Origin: Planctomycetes bacterium RIFCSPHIGHO2_12_FULL_52_36
GTDB lineage: Bacteria > Planctomycetota > Brocadiia > Brocadiales > Bathyanammoxibiaceae
Reading direction: 5' to 3'
Length of the DNA: 18,352 bases
NCBI GenBank assembly: GCA_001828545.1
Contig: MHYW01000139.1
Location: 1-18,352 of the forward strand
Shown here piece after piece: positions 1 to 6,877 of this stretch. The notes under the pieces are model-generated. The model was not told the origin of the DNA, searched no databases, and worked only from the letters and a program-made list of their open reading frames with translations. The number at the start of each line of letters is the position of its first letter. Positions within the stretch are counted from its first letter, which is position 1. The position numbers and the translations under genes were made by a program.

Positions 1-1627
1 GTCCTGCCTTCTGGCATAAGTGGTGGAGGGTCTCTTCCCTGTCCCACCCTTGCTCAGTAGCCACCTGGGGGAGAAAGACGGCAGAGGCATTCCCTAGTCG
101 TATAAGTATCCCCTCCTGGCCTACCTGGAATTCCTCTGGCCCATTTATCCTCCTCAGGGGGCTGAGGACGGAGACCTCCAGGTTTATCTCTCTTAGCTCT
201 TCTTCCTTCAGGGGAGGGAAGCGGAAGTCCCTGAAACCGGAACACATGGCATTTTCCACCACTGCCTGCCACAGGGGGGCCTTGGGCAGTATGTGACCTA
301 TGCAGCCCCGTAGCTCTCCATTCTTGTGGAGGGTTACAAATACGCCGCACTTCTCTCTGAGCCTGGGGCTGAGCGTGCCTTCCTTGACCTCTGGCAGTTT
401 ACGGTCCCTGGTATAGCTATCCAGGGTGGTGCGGGCCAGGGAGAGGAGGACTTGCCCCTCCTCGGCGGTGAGTTCACCAGAAGGAGGGGTATTCTCTCCT
501 ATCAGGAGAATAGGACTACTATAAAATTGGGAGTGCTGAGTGCGGAATTCGGAATACGGAATTCCATAATCCACACTCCGCACTCCGCACTCTGCATTCC
601 GCGTTCCAGGGGTGGCCTTTCCAGTCTTTTTCCCTGGGGCCGTAAATACGATGGAGGTATAGCTTACCGAGTGGCTAAAGTCATTGACCATCTTGCCTGA
701 GGTGTCGTAGACCAGTACGGTACCCTGGGCCTCTCTGGGCAGGAGCTTCAGGAGCACGGCAATGGGATAGAATCCGCAGACGGTAATGCCTGTTTCTTCC
801 CTGTACCTCATAAGGCCGTCAAAATCCAGGGCAAGTATCCTCTCTGTAGCCCCACGGTCCAGTTTCTTTAGATTCTCCTCAATATTGCTCCGGAATGGGG
901 TGTAGCTGAATCTGTCCCCGTAGTGGGTGAAGTCAGAGCTTACGACTACAAGGGTATTTTCATCCATGTACGGCCTCAGGGCGTCGGCTATCTTCTGGAA
1001 GTCATCTTCCATAAGGACGCCCAGGAGGACAGGTACCAGCTTGAACTCCCCCAGTACGGTCTGTAAGAACGGGAGTTGGGTCTCTATAGAGTGCTCGTTT
1101 TTGTATGCCCCTGAATAATAGCCGAAGAGGGCGTCGCGTCCAAAGTAGGGGGGGTGTTCCGCAAGCTGGTTGCAGACCTCCTGGTCTATCTCTACCTGCC
1201 CAAGGGGGGTCTTGTAGTAGCGGGCCTTGAGGATGGCCGCCCCACGGTATCTCTTGCCGTAGTGGCTTGGGGCAAGGACAATCACCCTCTTGTATCCCTT
1301 GCCCTGGACGGCCTTATAGCCGTAGGCTGCCACTCCACCAGAATAATCATAGCCCGCATGGGGGGAGATAAGGGCCACAGGCCGGCCCGCCAGCTCTTTT
1401 TGGGGGGCATTGGCTAGGAGACGGTTGAGCATCTCCTTGAGTTTTTCCGGGTCTCGTGGATAAAAGAAACCAGATACCGCGGGTTCCTGAACGTCTGTAA
1501 TCGTGGTGTCAGGGGCTGCCTTGCCTTCTTGTGCCAGGCAGTCCCGGTTACTATACCATAGGCCTCCACTCAGGAGCAGGAGAAATGCTATGAAGTAAAC
1601 AGTCTGCCGTCTGCCGATTTTGGACAT
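1..1627 (-). CDS. Exported MEMO1-AMMECR1 fusion (AmmeMemoRadiSam proteins B and A), partial at left edge
   Basis: One uninterrupted frame runs from an ATG at 1627 to the window edge, so the stop codon is outside. Residues 1-34 form a basic-hydrophobic signal segment ending near CLA/QEG. Residues about 46-335 are a MEMO1 domain, with SPHAGYDYSGG, APSHYG, EHSIETQLPF, SSDFTHYG and a late Cys in GITVCGFYP. These match the His/His/Cys metal-site positions of the family. Residues about 378 onward are an AMMECR1 domain, with CGVFVTLHKNGELRGCIG and FRDFRFPPL. The linker (about residues 341-366) is encoded by an inverted repeat of intergenic type. The family's molecular role is unsettled; MEMO1 binds copper or iron and is related to extradiol dioxygenases. 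The ATG lies 6 nt after the stop of the upstream YqaA-like gene, so translation is probably coupled. The domain calls are firm, the function is not. Confidence 0.9.
   Translation of the reverse strand, partial: MSKIGRRQTVYFIAFLLLLSGGLWYSNRDCLAQEGKAAPDTTITDVQEPAVSGFFYPRDPEKLKEMLNRLLANAPQKELAGRPVALISPHAGYDYSGGVAAYGYKAVQGKGYKRVIVLAPSHYGKRYRGAAILKARYYKTPLGQVEIDQEVCNQLAEHPPYFGRDALFGYYSGAYKNEHSIETQLPFLQTVLGEFKLVPVLLGVLMEDDFQKIADALRPYMDENTLVVVSSDFTHYGDRFSYTPFRSNIEENLKKLDRGATERILALDFDGLMRYREETGITVCGFYPIAVLLKLLPREAQGTVLVYDTSGKMVNDFSHSVSYTSIVFTAPGKKTGKATPGTRNAECGVRSVDYGIPYSEFRTQHSQFYSSPILLIGENTPPSGELTAEEGQVLLSLARTTLDSYTRDRKLPEVKEGTLSPRLREKCGVFVTLHKNGELRGCIGHILPKAPLWQAVVENAMCSGFRDFRFPPLKEEELREINLEVSVLSPLRRINGPEEFQVGQEGILIRLGNASAVFLPQVATEQGWDREETLHHLCQKAG
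530..607. repeat. Inverted repeat inserted in frame in the MEMO1-AMMECR1 linker
   Basis: The segment contains GGAATTCGGAATACGGAATTCC and alternating GAGTGCGG/GCACTCC units. These form a long imperfect palindrome of the kind usually found between genes. Here it lies inside an open frame and encodes a low-complexity stretch of about 26 residues between two conserved domains. Confidence 0.75.
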
Positions 1628-1633
1628 TGGCGT

Positions 1634-2287
1634 CTACCAGGCAAGAAACTTTAGTGCTACGTATCCCAGGACTAACAACACCACAAAGACCACCGACAAT
1701 ATATTAAAATACCTCTCAATGAATATCTTTACCCTCTCCCCGAAGAAATAGATGAGCGCCCCTTCGGCAAAGAACCTGGCACTGCGACTCAGGGCCGAGG
1801 CCAGCACCAACGTAAGGAAATTTATTTTACATACCCCGGCCGCGATAGTAAACAGTTTGTAAGGGATGGGGGTAAAGCCGGCTACGACAACGGCCAGGAA
1901 GGCATTCTCGTTATAGCGGGTACTAACGTAGTTAAACTCATCCCACAGGCCATAAAAGTTGATAATGGGTCTGCCCACTGCCTCAAAGAGTCCATAGCCT
2001 ATCAGGTAACCCAGGCAACCGCCCAATACAGAGCCGACACTACATACCAGGGCGTAGCGGAAGGCCCGGCCGGGGATAGATATACACAGGGCTATAAGGA
2101 GGACGTCCGGGGGTATAGGGAAGAAGGAGGCCTCTGCCATGGCTAGCAAGAATAGGGATAGGGTAGCATAAGGGGTATTGGCCCACCCGAGGGTCCAATC
2201 CATCAGCCTCCGGAATAGGGCAGGGGCACGTTGTCCGCCTGAGGCGGATGCCCCACTTTCTGGAAGGTTGCCTTTTTCTTTATACAC
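1634..2287 (-). CDS. YqaA/DedA-type (VTT/SNARE-associated domain) inner-membrane protein
   Basis: The protein is about 217 residues. Its family core begins at FRRLMDWTLGWANTPYA and includes the AEASFFPIPPDVLL and FTPIPYKLFTIAAGV motifs of the YqaA branch of the DedA superfamily. Several hydrophobic helices follow, the last near the C-terminus. DedA proteins are linked to undecaprenyl-phosphate or phospholipid transport and membrane homeostasis; the role of the YqaA branch is less clear. The GTG start at 2287 overlaps the upstream stop and is preceded by AAGGA at good spacing. Residues 12-19 (GASASGGQ) are the translation of the palindrome at 2234-2248. Family members usually start just before RRLYDW, so the first 25 or so residues may be a repeat-derived extension, or translation may start at the ATG of LMDW. 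It lies between the DUF523 and MEMO1 genes in one apparent operon. Confidence 0.85.
   Translation of the reverse strand: MYKEKGNLPESGASASGGQRAPALFRRLMDWTLGWANTPYATLSLFLLAMAEASFFPIPPDVLLIALCISIPGRAFRYALVCSVGSVLGGCLGYLIGYGLFEAVGRPIINFYGLWDEFNYVSTRYNENAFLAVVVAGFTPIPYKLFTIAAGVCKINFLTLVLASALSRSARFFAEGALIYFFGERVKIFIERYFNILSVVFVVLLVLGYVALKFLAW
2234..2248. repeat. 15-bp palindrome of the TCCGCC-TNA-GGCGGA family, inside a coding region
   Basis: TCCGCCTGAGGCGGA is a perfect palindrome apart from its centre. Copies or close variants occur at 10267-10292, 10409-10423, 12167-12181, 12297-12311 and 15975-15989 (one mismatch). A related TTCGCCTCTGGCGAA lies at 6103-6117. This copy sits in the N-terminal coding region of the YqaA-like gene. 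Confidence 0.85.
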
Positions 2288-2705
2288 AGGTAATCCTTAT
2301 GCCGTTTTTACTTAGCAAGGCAGTACAGACGCCGTCTCCCTGTACCAGTTGCCCTCGCCTCCATATAGTCCCGGAACCGCAGGAGGGGCTCTTTCCCTTT
2401 AGATAAGCCTCTTTTATCCCCAGGAGTTGGGTCAGTTTCAGGGTCTCTGCGGCCCCTTTTATGAAAGAAATTGTTACGTCCCTTCCAGTCTCATCCAATA
2501 CCCTTGCCCTCCTGGCAAGGACGTCGTGGCCATCCCCTCCGACAATCTCTGCCCTGGCCCTGGGGGTAGAAAGTCCACCGAGTTGTTCCGGACACACAGG
2601 CACCAGTGGCGTACTCTTCAAAGACTCCAGCACCTGCTCATCCTTCTCGGAAGTTCCATCGTATCTGCAATCTAAGCCTACTAGGCAACCGCTAATAAGT
2701 ATCAT
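2280..2705 (-). CDS. DUF523 family protein, TudS-like [4Fe-4S] thiouracil desulfidase candidate
   Basis: The call starts at the ATG at 2705 (MILISGCLVGLDCRYDG), the usual family start, giving 141 residues. A longer frame to 2756 only adds residues read from a palindromic repeat. Conserved features are SGCLVGLDCRYDG, LVPVCPEQLGGLSTPR and the C-terminal KGKSPSCGSGTI. Cys7, Cys38 and Cys109 match the three cysteines that bind the catalytic iron-sulfur cluster in TudS, the characterised DUF523 member that desulfurates 2-thiouracil. The specific substrate here is inferred, not shown. It is the first gene of a probable operon with YqaA-like and MEMO1-AMMECR1, transcribed from the promoter at 2817-2845. 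Confidence 0.85.
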   Translation of the reverse strand: MILISGCLVGLDCRYDGTSEKDEQVLESLKSTPLVPVCPEQLGGLSTPRARAEIVGGDGHDVLARRARVLDETGRDVTISFIKGAAETLKLTQLLGIKEAYLKGKSPSCGSGTIWRRGQLVQGDGVCTALLSKNGIRITCV

Positions 2706-2732
2706 ATTAGAAAAAGGATTTAGAATGACAAA

Positions 2733-2803
2733 GTCATTGCGAGCGAAGCGAAGCAATCTCTGTTGTAGTGAGATTGCTTCGGGACTTCGTCCCTCGCAAT
2801 GAC
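2733..2803. repeat. Large palindromic repeat in the DUF523 leader
   Basis: The left end reads GTCATTGCGAGCGAAGCGAA and the right end GTCCCTCGCAATGAC. Internal AGCAATCTC/GAGATTGCT arms complete a strong hairpin of about 70 nt. This resembles a palindromic repeat widespread in bacterial genomes. It lies in the 5' untranslated region of the DUF523 transcript, just downstream of the predicted promoter. Confidence 0.85.
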
Positions 2804-2816
2804 ATTATTAAAACCT

Positions 2817-2845
2817 AATCTAAATTTTACCCCCAGGAAAGTCAA
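2817..2845 (-). promoter_or_regulatory. sigma70-type promoter for the DUF523-YqaA-MEMO1 operon
   Basis: On the minus strand, TTGACT (-35, 2840-2845) is followed by 17 nt and TAGATT (-10, 2817-2822). The predicted transcript starts near 2810 and runs through the 71-nt palindrome before the DUF523 ATG. Confidence 0.55.
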
Positions 2846-2883
2846 GAAAAAAGGTGGTTCTGGGTCATATTGTTAACAGACAT

Positions 2884-3705
2884 TTATGCCTCTGCGGCCT
2901 TATCCTGAACGTATTTGAATCTAAACTCCATGGAAAGTCTGCACCGCTCCAGTTCACGGCCTAGATAGGCAGCATGGTCTAACTGGGATACAAGGCCGAG
3001 CTCAATAATCGTGTTACAGATTTCTGAAGGACTACCCCCTTCTATAATGTGCGTGAGCGTGCCGTCGTTTGAGTAGTGTTCTACAAGAATCTCTCCTTTA
3101 TCTGGTTTTGGATAAATGATGAAGAAACCCGATGGGTCAAGTACTAGTCTTTTAGATGGTCTTGCCAGAACCTTCTTAACCACATTAATTACAGGTATCC
3201 CTTGAAATGGGGCTAGATTCTTTTTTGCACAGTCCTTTACCTTCTGTTCAATTGTAGCTAATTCGCCACATCCTACCAGGTCAACAACCTGCACCTGCTT
3301 CCGAAGGTGTTGCACATGAAGGAAATCTGTATTTTTAAGCACTGGACGCACTGCAGGTGAGCCTATGATGCGTTTTTGGGTGTCAATACCGCTAGCAAAC
3401 AAGGCTAGAAGACTTGTTCCACTACGATGTCCTTTTGGGTCTTCTCCGCAGAGTAGGAGAAAGCGGATATACGGGTTAGAGATGATATTCTTAACCACCT
3501 TCTCAATGCCAATATTTTCAGTCGCAGTAGGACCAACAATAGCTATGTTCTGAGTCCCCAGGTGCTGAATGATTTCTTTATAAAGTGTAGAATCTGCTAG
3601 TGTACTTATGGCCACCGAGGCCTCTTTATTGCCTATAATATATTGGCCCTCTTCTACTGGCCAGGATTCTGCCTTTTGTAAGACTACCCTTTCTTTGTGT
3701 TTAAT
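2884..3705 (-). CDS. MtrA-like corrinoid protein (methyltransferase subunit A with C-terminal DUF4346-type domain), non-AUG start
   Basis: Related to subunit A of tetrahydromethanopterin S-methyltransferase, the subunit that carries the corrinoid. RFLLLCGEDPKGHRSG contains the conserved GH whose histidine ligates cobalt in MtrA (His93 here). The C-terminal third (LDPSGFFIIYP to LDHAAYLGRELERC) matches the DUF4346-type tail of bacterial members. No membrane segment is visible, so it is probably cytoplasmic. The only standard start downstream is a GTG at 3615. However, the 30 codons before it encode a WPVEEGQYIIGNKEASVAIS stretch that looks like the normal MtrA N-terminus. That stretch has no ATG, GTG or TTG. 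An ATT at 3705 is preceded by AAAGGA and overlaps the upstream stop as ATTAA, so I take it as the most likely start. A frameshift from the upstream gene is the alternative. It is the third gene after arsR. Confidence 0.8.
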   Translation of the reverse strand: MKHKERVVLQKAESWPVEEGQYIIGNKEASVAISTLADSTLYKEIIQHLGTQNIAIVGPTATENIGIEKVVKNIISNPYIRFLLLCGEDPKGHRSGTSLLALFASGIDTQKRIIGSPAVRPVLKNTDFLHVQHLRKQVQVVDLVGCGELATIEQKVKDCAKKNLAPFQGIPVINVVKKVLARPSKRLVLDPSGFFIIYPKPDKGEILVEHYSNDGTLTHIIEGGSPSEICNTIIELGLVSQLDHAAYLGRELERCRLSMEFRFKYVQDKAAEA

Positions 3706-4480
3706 TGATTCCTTTCTTATTTATCCCTCCGAAGGTATTGGAAAGGATAGCGACATGACACGGGTCACACCCAAGACAGTCATATTTTGCAATAGGAATA
3801 TTACCTTTAACTTCAAGCAGGTTATCTTTGAGGTCTTTAGCTAAAAGGACCTCCGCTAGAGGGACAAGGGCTTCATCCACAATCTGTTGGAAGCAACCAC
3901 AATAACGGCATTTCTCTATCTGATAGACGGCATAAATCTCATTGATAAGTTGTCTAATGAGGTCTTTTGCGTTTCCATCGGGTAATGGAAGAATAGCCTT
4001 TTGTACACTTAATTCTGAAGTCTTGGACACCTTTTCGGGGCAAACCTCGCATCCACATCGCTCAATAGCACGCCTCATCCAGAGATAGCTCCCTCCAATA
4101 GATAAAACAGTGACCCCCAATACCAGGGGCTTTGCAAGACCCAGAAAAGACGGGCCTAGAAGTCCCAGGTACACAGGGAGAAGCGGCGAGCCACAACAGC
4201 CCACGAGCCAGCAGCCTAGTAACTGAAGCACAACCATTACGGAAAGACCCCCTGCCACACCGGCTGAAGCCAGTTTCCAATTAGCCCACCACTGCATTAC
4301 TGAATACAATGTAAAGGTAGCGGCAATAGCATAGGCAAGGCCCAGACAAAAGGTCTGTTCGTGAAGGTAGGTTTTAAGTGCACTATTAAAATAATAGAAT
4401 CCTATCCAATTAGCAGTATGCTCAAAATGAATAAATAATGTGAAGATGAAAACCGAAACAAGAAGAATCTTTATCTTCAT
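3701..4480 (-). CDS. Cysteine-rich polytopic membrane protein with CxYCGC and CLGCxxC C-terminal domain
   Basis: The N-terminal half (about residues 3-135) has about five hydrophobic segments, including GCWLVGCCGSPLLPVYLG with vicinal cysteines. The soluble C-terminal half has three cysteine clusters: CGCEVC near residue 145, CRYCGC near 193 and YDCLGCDPC near 235. The spacing suggests an iron-sulfur cluster or soft-metal site. The CLGCxxC region resembles, from memory, sequences found next to bacterial MtrA-like domains. I do not recognise a named family for the whole protein. The ATG at 4480 is preferred over a TTG at 4495. Its stop overlaps the proposed ATT start of the MtrA-like gene by one nucleotide. 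As second gene of an arsR operon it may deliver or sense a metal or a thiol-linked methyl group, or reactivate the corrinoid; that is inference. Confidence 0.7.
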   Translation of the reverse strand: MKIKILLVSVFIFTLFIHFEHTANWIGFYYFNSALKTYLHEQTFCLGLAYAIAATFTLYSVMQWWANWKLASAGVAGGLSVMVVLQLLGCWLVGCCGSPLLPVYLGLLGPSFLGLAKPLVLGVTVLSIGGSYLWMRRAIERCGCEVCPEKVSKTSELSVQKAILPLPDGNAKDLIRQLINEIYAVYQIEKCRYCGCFQQIVDEALVPLAEVLLAKDLKDNLLEVKGNIPIAKYDCLGCDPCHVAILSNTFGGINKKGIN

Positions 4481-4512
4481 CTTAAAAATTCCCAAAAGGC
4501 AATCACAACATA

Positions 4513-4539
4513 GATGGGAGAGGCAAAGCCTCTCCCATC
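4513..4539. repeat. Perfect 12-bp stem hairpin between arsR and the membrane-protein gene
   Basis: GATGGGAGAGGC, then AAA, then GCCTCTCCCATC forms a perfect stem with a 3-nt loop. No T run follows on the minus strand, so a simple intrinsic terminator is unlikely. It could be an mRNA processing or stability element that lets arsR be expressed more than the genes downstream. Confidence 0.7.
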
Positions 4540-4583
4540 CATTTATAACATCTTACCCAAGCGGTGGCCCGCATGGGCAAGGC

Positions 4584-4994
4584 TCAGGACATAGTCTTCT
4601 TAACACGGACTCCACCCCCTTTCTTGCTCAATAGATAACTCTTTTGTATCCCTAATACGCACTCCCCCTTCACACGAATGCCTAGCCGTTCCTTAAGCCT
4701 CTTCGCATCTTCCTTATCAACTGATATAGACCTTACAAGCTTAAAGAGAGAGTCTTTAAAATTGCCACCGTCCTTATTTAGAGAATAATACACCCACCTA
4801 CCTTCTTTCCTCTCTGTGAGGAGTCCAGCTTGCCTTAACTCTTTGAGATGCCGTGAAATGTTGTATTGGGGTTCCTCTAGAGAATCTACAAATTCACATA
4901 CGCAGAGTTCCTTCCCTGCAAGGGTTAGGAGATGAATGATGCGAAGTCGGGTTGGGTCACCCAAAGCCTTAAATACTTCAGTATAAGCCTTCAT
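4584..4994 (-). CDS. ArsR/SmtB-family metal-responsive repressor
   Basis: The call starts at the ATG at 4994 (MKAYTEVFKALGDPTRLRII), preceded by GGGGAGAG at suitable spacing; an upstream in-frame start would add an unconserved 15 residues. The 136 residues show the ArsR winged-helix pattern: FKALGDPTRLRIIHLL, ELCVCEFV in helix alpha3, NISRHLKELRQAGLL as recognition helix and RKEGRWVYYSLN as wing. The CxC in ELCVCE matches the arsenic/antimony-type site (ELCVCDLC in the E. coli protein), but the third cysteine is valine here. One more Cys lies in GECVL near the C-terminus. It probably represses its own operon from the operator at 5018-5029. The inducer is unproven: As(III), Sb(III) or another soft metal. 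Confidence 0.9.
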   Translation of the reverse strand: MKAYTEVFKALGDPTRLRIIHLLTLAGKELCVCEFVDSLEEPQYNISRHLKELRQAGLLTERKEGRWVYYSLNKDGGNFKDSLFKLVRSISVDKEDAKRLKERLGIRVKGECVLGIQKSYLLSKKGGGVRVKKTMS

Positions 4995-5017
4995 CACAAA
5001 CTCTCCCCACAATAATT

Positions 5018-5029
5018 GCATATATGCAT
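5018..5029. promoter_or_regulatory. Palindromic operator candidate for ArsR
   Basis: TGCATATATGCA is a perfect 12-bp palindrome just downstream of the predicted transcription start and upstream of the arsR ribosome binding site. This is a usual place for an autoregulatory ArsR operator. No other good palindrome is seen in this leader. Confidence 0.6.
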
Positions 5030-5039
5030 TTCTACACAT

Positions 5040-5068
5040 ATAATATCCAAAATAAGAAATGAAGTCAA
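5040..5068 (-). promoter_or_regulatory. sigma70-type promoter of the arsR operon
   Basis: On the minus strand, TTGACT (5063-5068), 17 nt, then TATTAT (5040-5045). Both hexamers differ little from consensus and the spacing is ideal. The start point would fall near 5033, leaving a short leader that contains the TGCATATATGCA palindrome and the arsR ribosome binding site. Confidence 0.75.
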
Positions 5069-5182
5069 GCTAGATTAAATATTACATCGTAGAATACATG
5101 GGCATGGGGCACTCTCTTACCTTACTGGAGTGGACGGTGCCACAGACAACAAAGAAGGGAAAAGACTAAAACGCTTTGGGGT

Positions 5183-6157
5183 TCAATTGGCCTGAGGCGG
5201 GCAAGGCACAAGGAAAGAGAGGGCGGACTGGAACTGCTCCTCATATCCTTTTACCTCCAAATCAGGGGTTACCCCCTTGTCCCTCAGGCTGGAGCCATCA
5301 GGCAATAGATATTCTCCTACGGTGAGGATGAGGGTCCTTGTGCCCAGGGGGATGACCTCCTGTATAGTCCCCTTGCCCTTACTCTTTTCTCCCACCACCC
5401 TTACCCCACAATGATACCTCAGGGTGGCGGCCACTATCTCGGCGCTACTGGCAGTAGAGCCATTGATGAGGATGACTATTGGGAGTCGTAGCGGTGTCCC
5501 CCCGTCTGAGAGGTGTGGCCTTTCACCGCCCCTTGTCTTTTCAATGAGGAGGATATTTCCTGGGGGCACAAAATGCCTTAGCACCTCCAGGGCACTCTGG
5601 AGGTGTCCTCCAGGGTTATCCCTTAAATCAAGCAGTATCCCCTTAACCCTGGGTACATCAACCCTGGGTACATCGGGGGAAGTAGCACTGCCACATCCCA
5701 GACTTTCCAGGGCCTTTTGAAAATGGGCACCCGTCCTCCTCCCAAAGAAGCCTATCTTTACGTAGGCTATCTCTGCCGTAGCAAGGCGGGCCTCCGTTAT
5801 GGAGGTCTCTTCCTCAAGCCCACGGACAAAATCCATAGAGGGTGGCCCCCCCTTCACCACCCTGCTGTCTTTGTCCAGGGAATCAATCACCGCCTGCAGA
5901 CTTAAACCTGCTAAGGAACTTACGTCAACGGTGCCGTAGTAGGATTCTTTGATGTGGGTCAGGGCCTGGTCTAGTTCCTTGATACTTTGCTCCTCCGCAA
6001 GGGCTGTGGAGGAGAGGAGAAAGAAGGAGACCAGTAACGGAATGTATGTAGTGGCCGAGCCTGCTCGGCATAAGAGGGCAAAGCAAGTCGTGCCTAGGCA
6101 GATTCGCCTCTGGCGAACTTTGCCACTACTTGGGGGTGAGATAGAAATCCACCTCAA
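5183..6157 (-). CDS. S41-family (CtpA-like) serine peptidase without PDZ domain
   Basis: Exported tail-specific protease relative. A hydrophobic signal segment (YIPLLVSFFLLSSTALA/EE) ends near residue 55. The S41 core follows: VKGILLDLRDNPGGHLQSA, then INGSTASSAEIVAATL with candidate nucleophile Ser237, then GEKSKGKGTIQ with Lys262 and Gln266. At 324 residues it is shorter than typical CTPs. The region between LDKDSR (about 98) and IAYVKI (about 135), where a PDZ of 80-90 residues normally lies, is only about 35 residues with no GLGI/GD motif. A tandem DVPR duplication lies at 162-169. The only standard start in frame is a TTG at 6157, which overlaps the upstream gene by 32 nt and puts repeat-derived sequence before the signal segment; the start is uncertain. 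The last codons also come from a half palindrome. It is coupled to the cupredoxin gene. Confidence 0.85.
   Translation of the reverse strand: MRWISISPPSSGKVRQRRICLGTTCFALLCRAGSATTYIPLLVSFFLLSSTALAEEQSIKELDQALTHIKESYYGTVDVSSLAGLSLQAVIDSLDKDSRVVKGGPPSMDFVRGLEEETSITEARLATAEIAYVKIGFFGRRTGAHFQKALESLGCGSATSPDVPRVDVPRVKGILLDLRDNPGGHLQSALEVLRHFVPPGNILLIEKTRGGERPHLSDGGTPLRLPIVILINGSTASSAEIVAATLRYHCGVRVVGEKSKGKGTIQEVIPLGTRTLILTVGEYLLPDGSSLRDKGVTPDLEVKGYEEQFQSALSFLVPCPPQAN
6054..6117. repeat. Palindromic repeat pair at the start of the S41 gene
   Basis: GCCGAGCCTGCTCGGC (6054-6069) and TTCGCCTCTGGCGAA (6103-6117) are two small hairpins. They lie exactly where the S41 signal peptide should begin. The second is a sequence variant of the TCCGCC-GGCGGA family. 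Confidence 0.65.
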
Positions 6158-6815
6158 GGGTTGCGTCAGTCTCTACGGTTACCTCCGTAGTAAAACTAGG
6201 GCGTTGCTCTTTATCCAGGTCTTCATGCCATAACGACAACTTGTACGTCCCTGGCGGGATATCGGCTATATTAAAACGTCCGTCCTTACCAGTCAAGGCA
6301 TAGTAAGGGTTGTCCCTGACTACTATCCAGGCACACATCTCTTGGTGGAGGTCGCACCCCAGTCTTACTACCTCTACCTGCTCAAACCTCTTAAGGAGGG
6401 AAGTACTACTCTCTGGCATCCCCTCGTTAAAGGCTGGGTTCTTTACGGAGGAGGCATGGAGGTTGTGCATCTCAGGGTCGGAGTTGCGCAGTTCTACGGT
6501 ACTGCCCACAGGGACTACCAGCACGTGCGGTACAAAGAGCTTGTCCCTCTGGTCCAGTACCAGAGGCCCTGCTGCGGAGAAGTCCTTCCCCTGGGAGACG
6601 TCCTTCACGTACACCAGGGCCTCCTTTACCGGCCTTCCCCCCAGTACCATTACTACGCCCGAGAGGCCGCCAGAGGCCTGAGTGCCGACGACCCTGTAGG
6701 CTTGGGGGAGGTAAGACTCTGCCTCTTCCTTTAAGGCCCTGGTCTCCCCTCCCTGATGCGCCAGGAGGGGTGGAGATAGAAAGGTCAGCAGGATAATAAG
6801 GGGCAATATGACCAT
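6126..6815 (-). CDS. Exported cupredoxin-like protein with carboxypeptidase-regulatory-like domain
   Basis: The ATG at 6815 starts a clear signal peptide (VILPLIILLTFLSPPLLA/HQGG). A first beta domain (GGLSGVVMVLGGRPVKEALVYV) is followed by a cupredoxin-like part. The ligand pattern of a type 1 copper site is visible: MHNLH near residue 118, then GCDLHQEMCAW near 153, giving His, Cys, His and Met. The C-terminal segment (YYALTGKDGRFNIADIPPGTYKLSLWHE) is a carboxypeptidase regulatory-like beta-sandwich. It is probably periplasmic and may bind copper or act in electron transfer; a metal-free structural role is possible. No convincing ribosome binding site or promoter was found. It overlaps the S41 gene downstream, so the two are likely made together. 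Confidence 0.8.
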   Translation of the reverse strand: MVILPLIILLTFLSPPLLAHQGGETRALKEEAESYLPQAYRVVGTQASGGLSGVVMVLGGRPVKEALVYVKDVSQGKDFSAAGPLVLDQRDKLFVPHVLVVPVGSTVELRNSDPEMHNLHASSVKNPAFNEGMPESSTSLLKRFEQVEVVRLGCDLHQEMCAWIVVRDNPYYALTGKDGRFNIADIPPGTYKLSLWHEDLDKEQRPSFTTEVTVETDATLEVDFYLTPK

Positions 6816-6877
6816 CAGTAAACTTGGGATACGAGTTCGGACATTGCCTTATAGTTTTCTCAAATCGCACATTAAAA

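Noticed and set aside
530..607. MEMO1-AMMECR1 gene as a pseudogene broken by a repeat
   Set aside because: The frame is continuous through the repeat and both domains keep their motifs.
326..700. Plus-strand open frame opposite the AMMECR1 domain
   Set aside because: The minus frame has conserved MEMO1 and AMMECR1 motifs throughout, and the plus frame merely mirrors repeat and coding composition.
2706..2756. Longer start for the DUF523 protein
   Set aside because: The extra residues come from the end of the palindromic repeat. The conserved family start is the ATG at 2705.
4513..4539. Hairpin after arsR as an intrinsic terminator
   Set aside because: No T tract follows on the transcribed strand, and the next genes lack a separate promoter.
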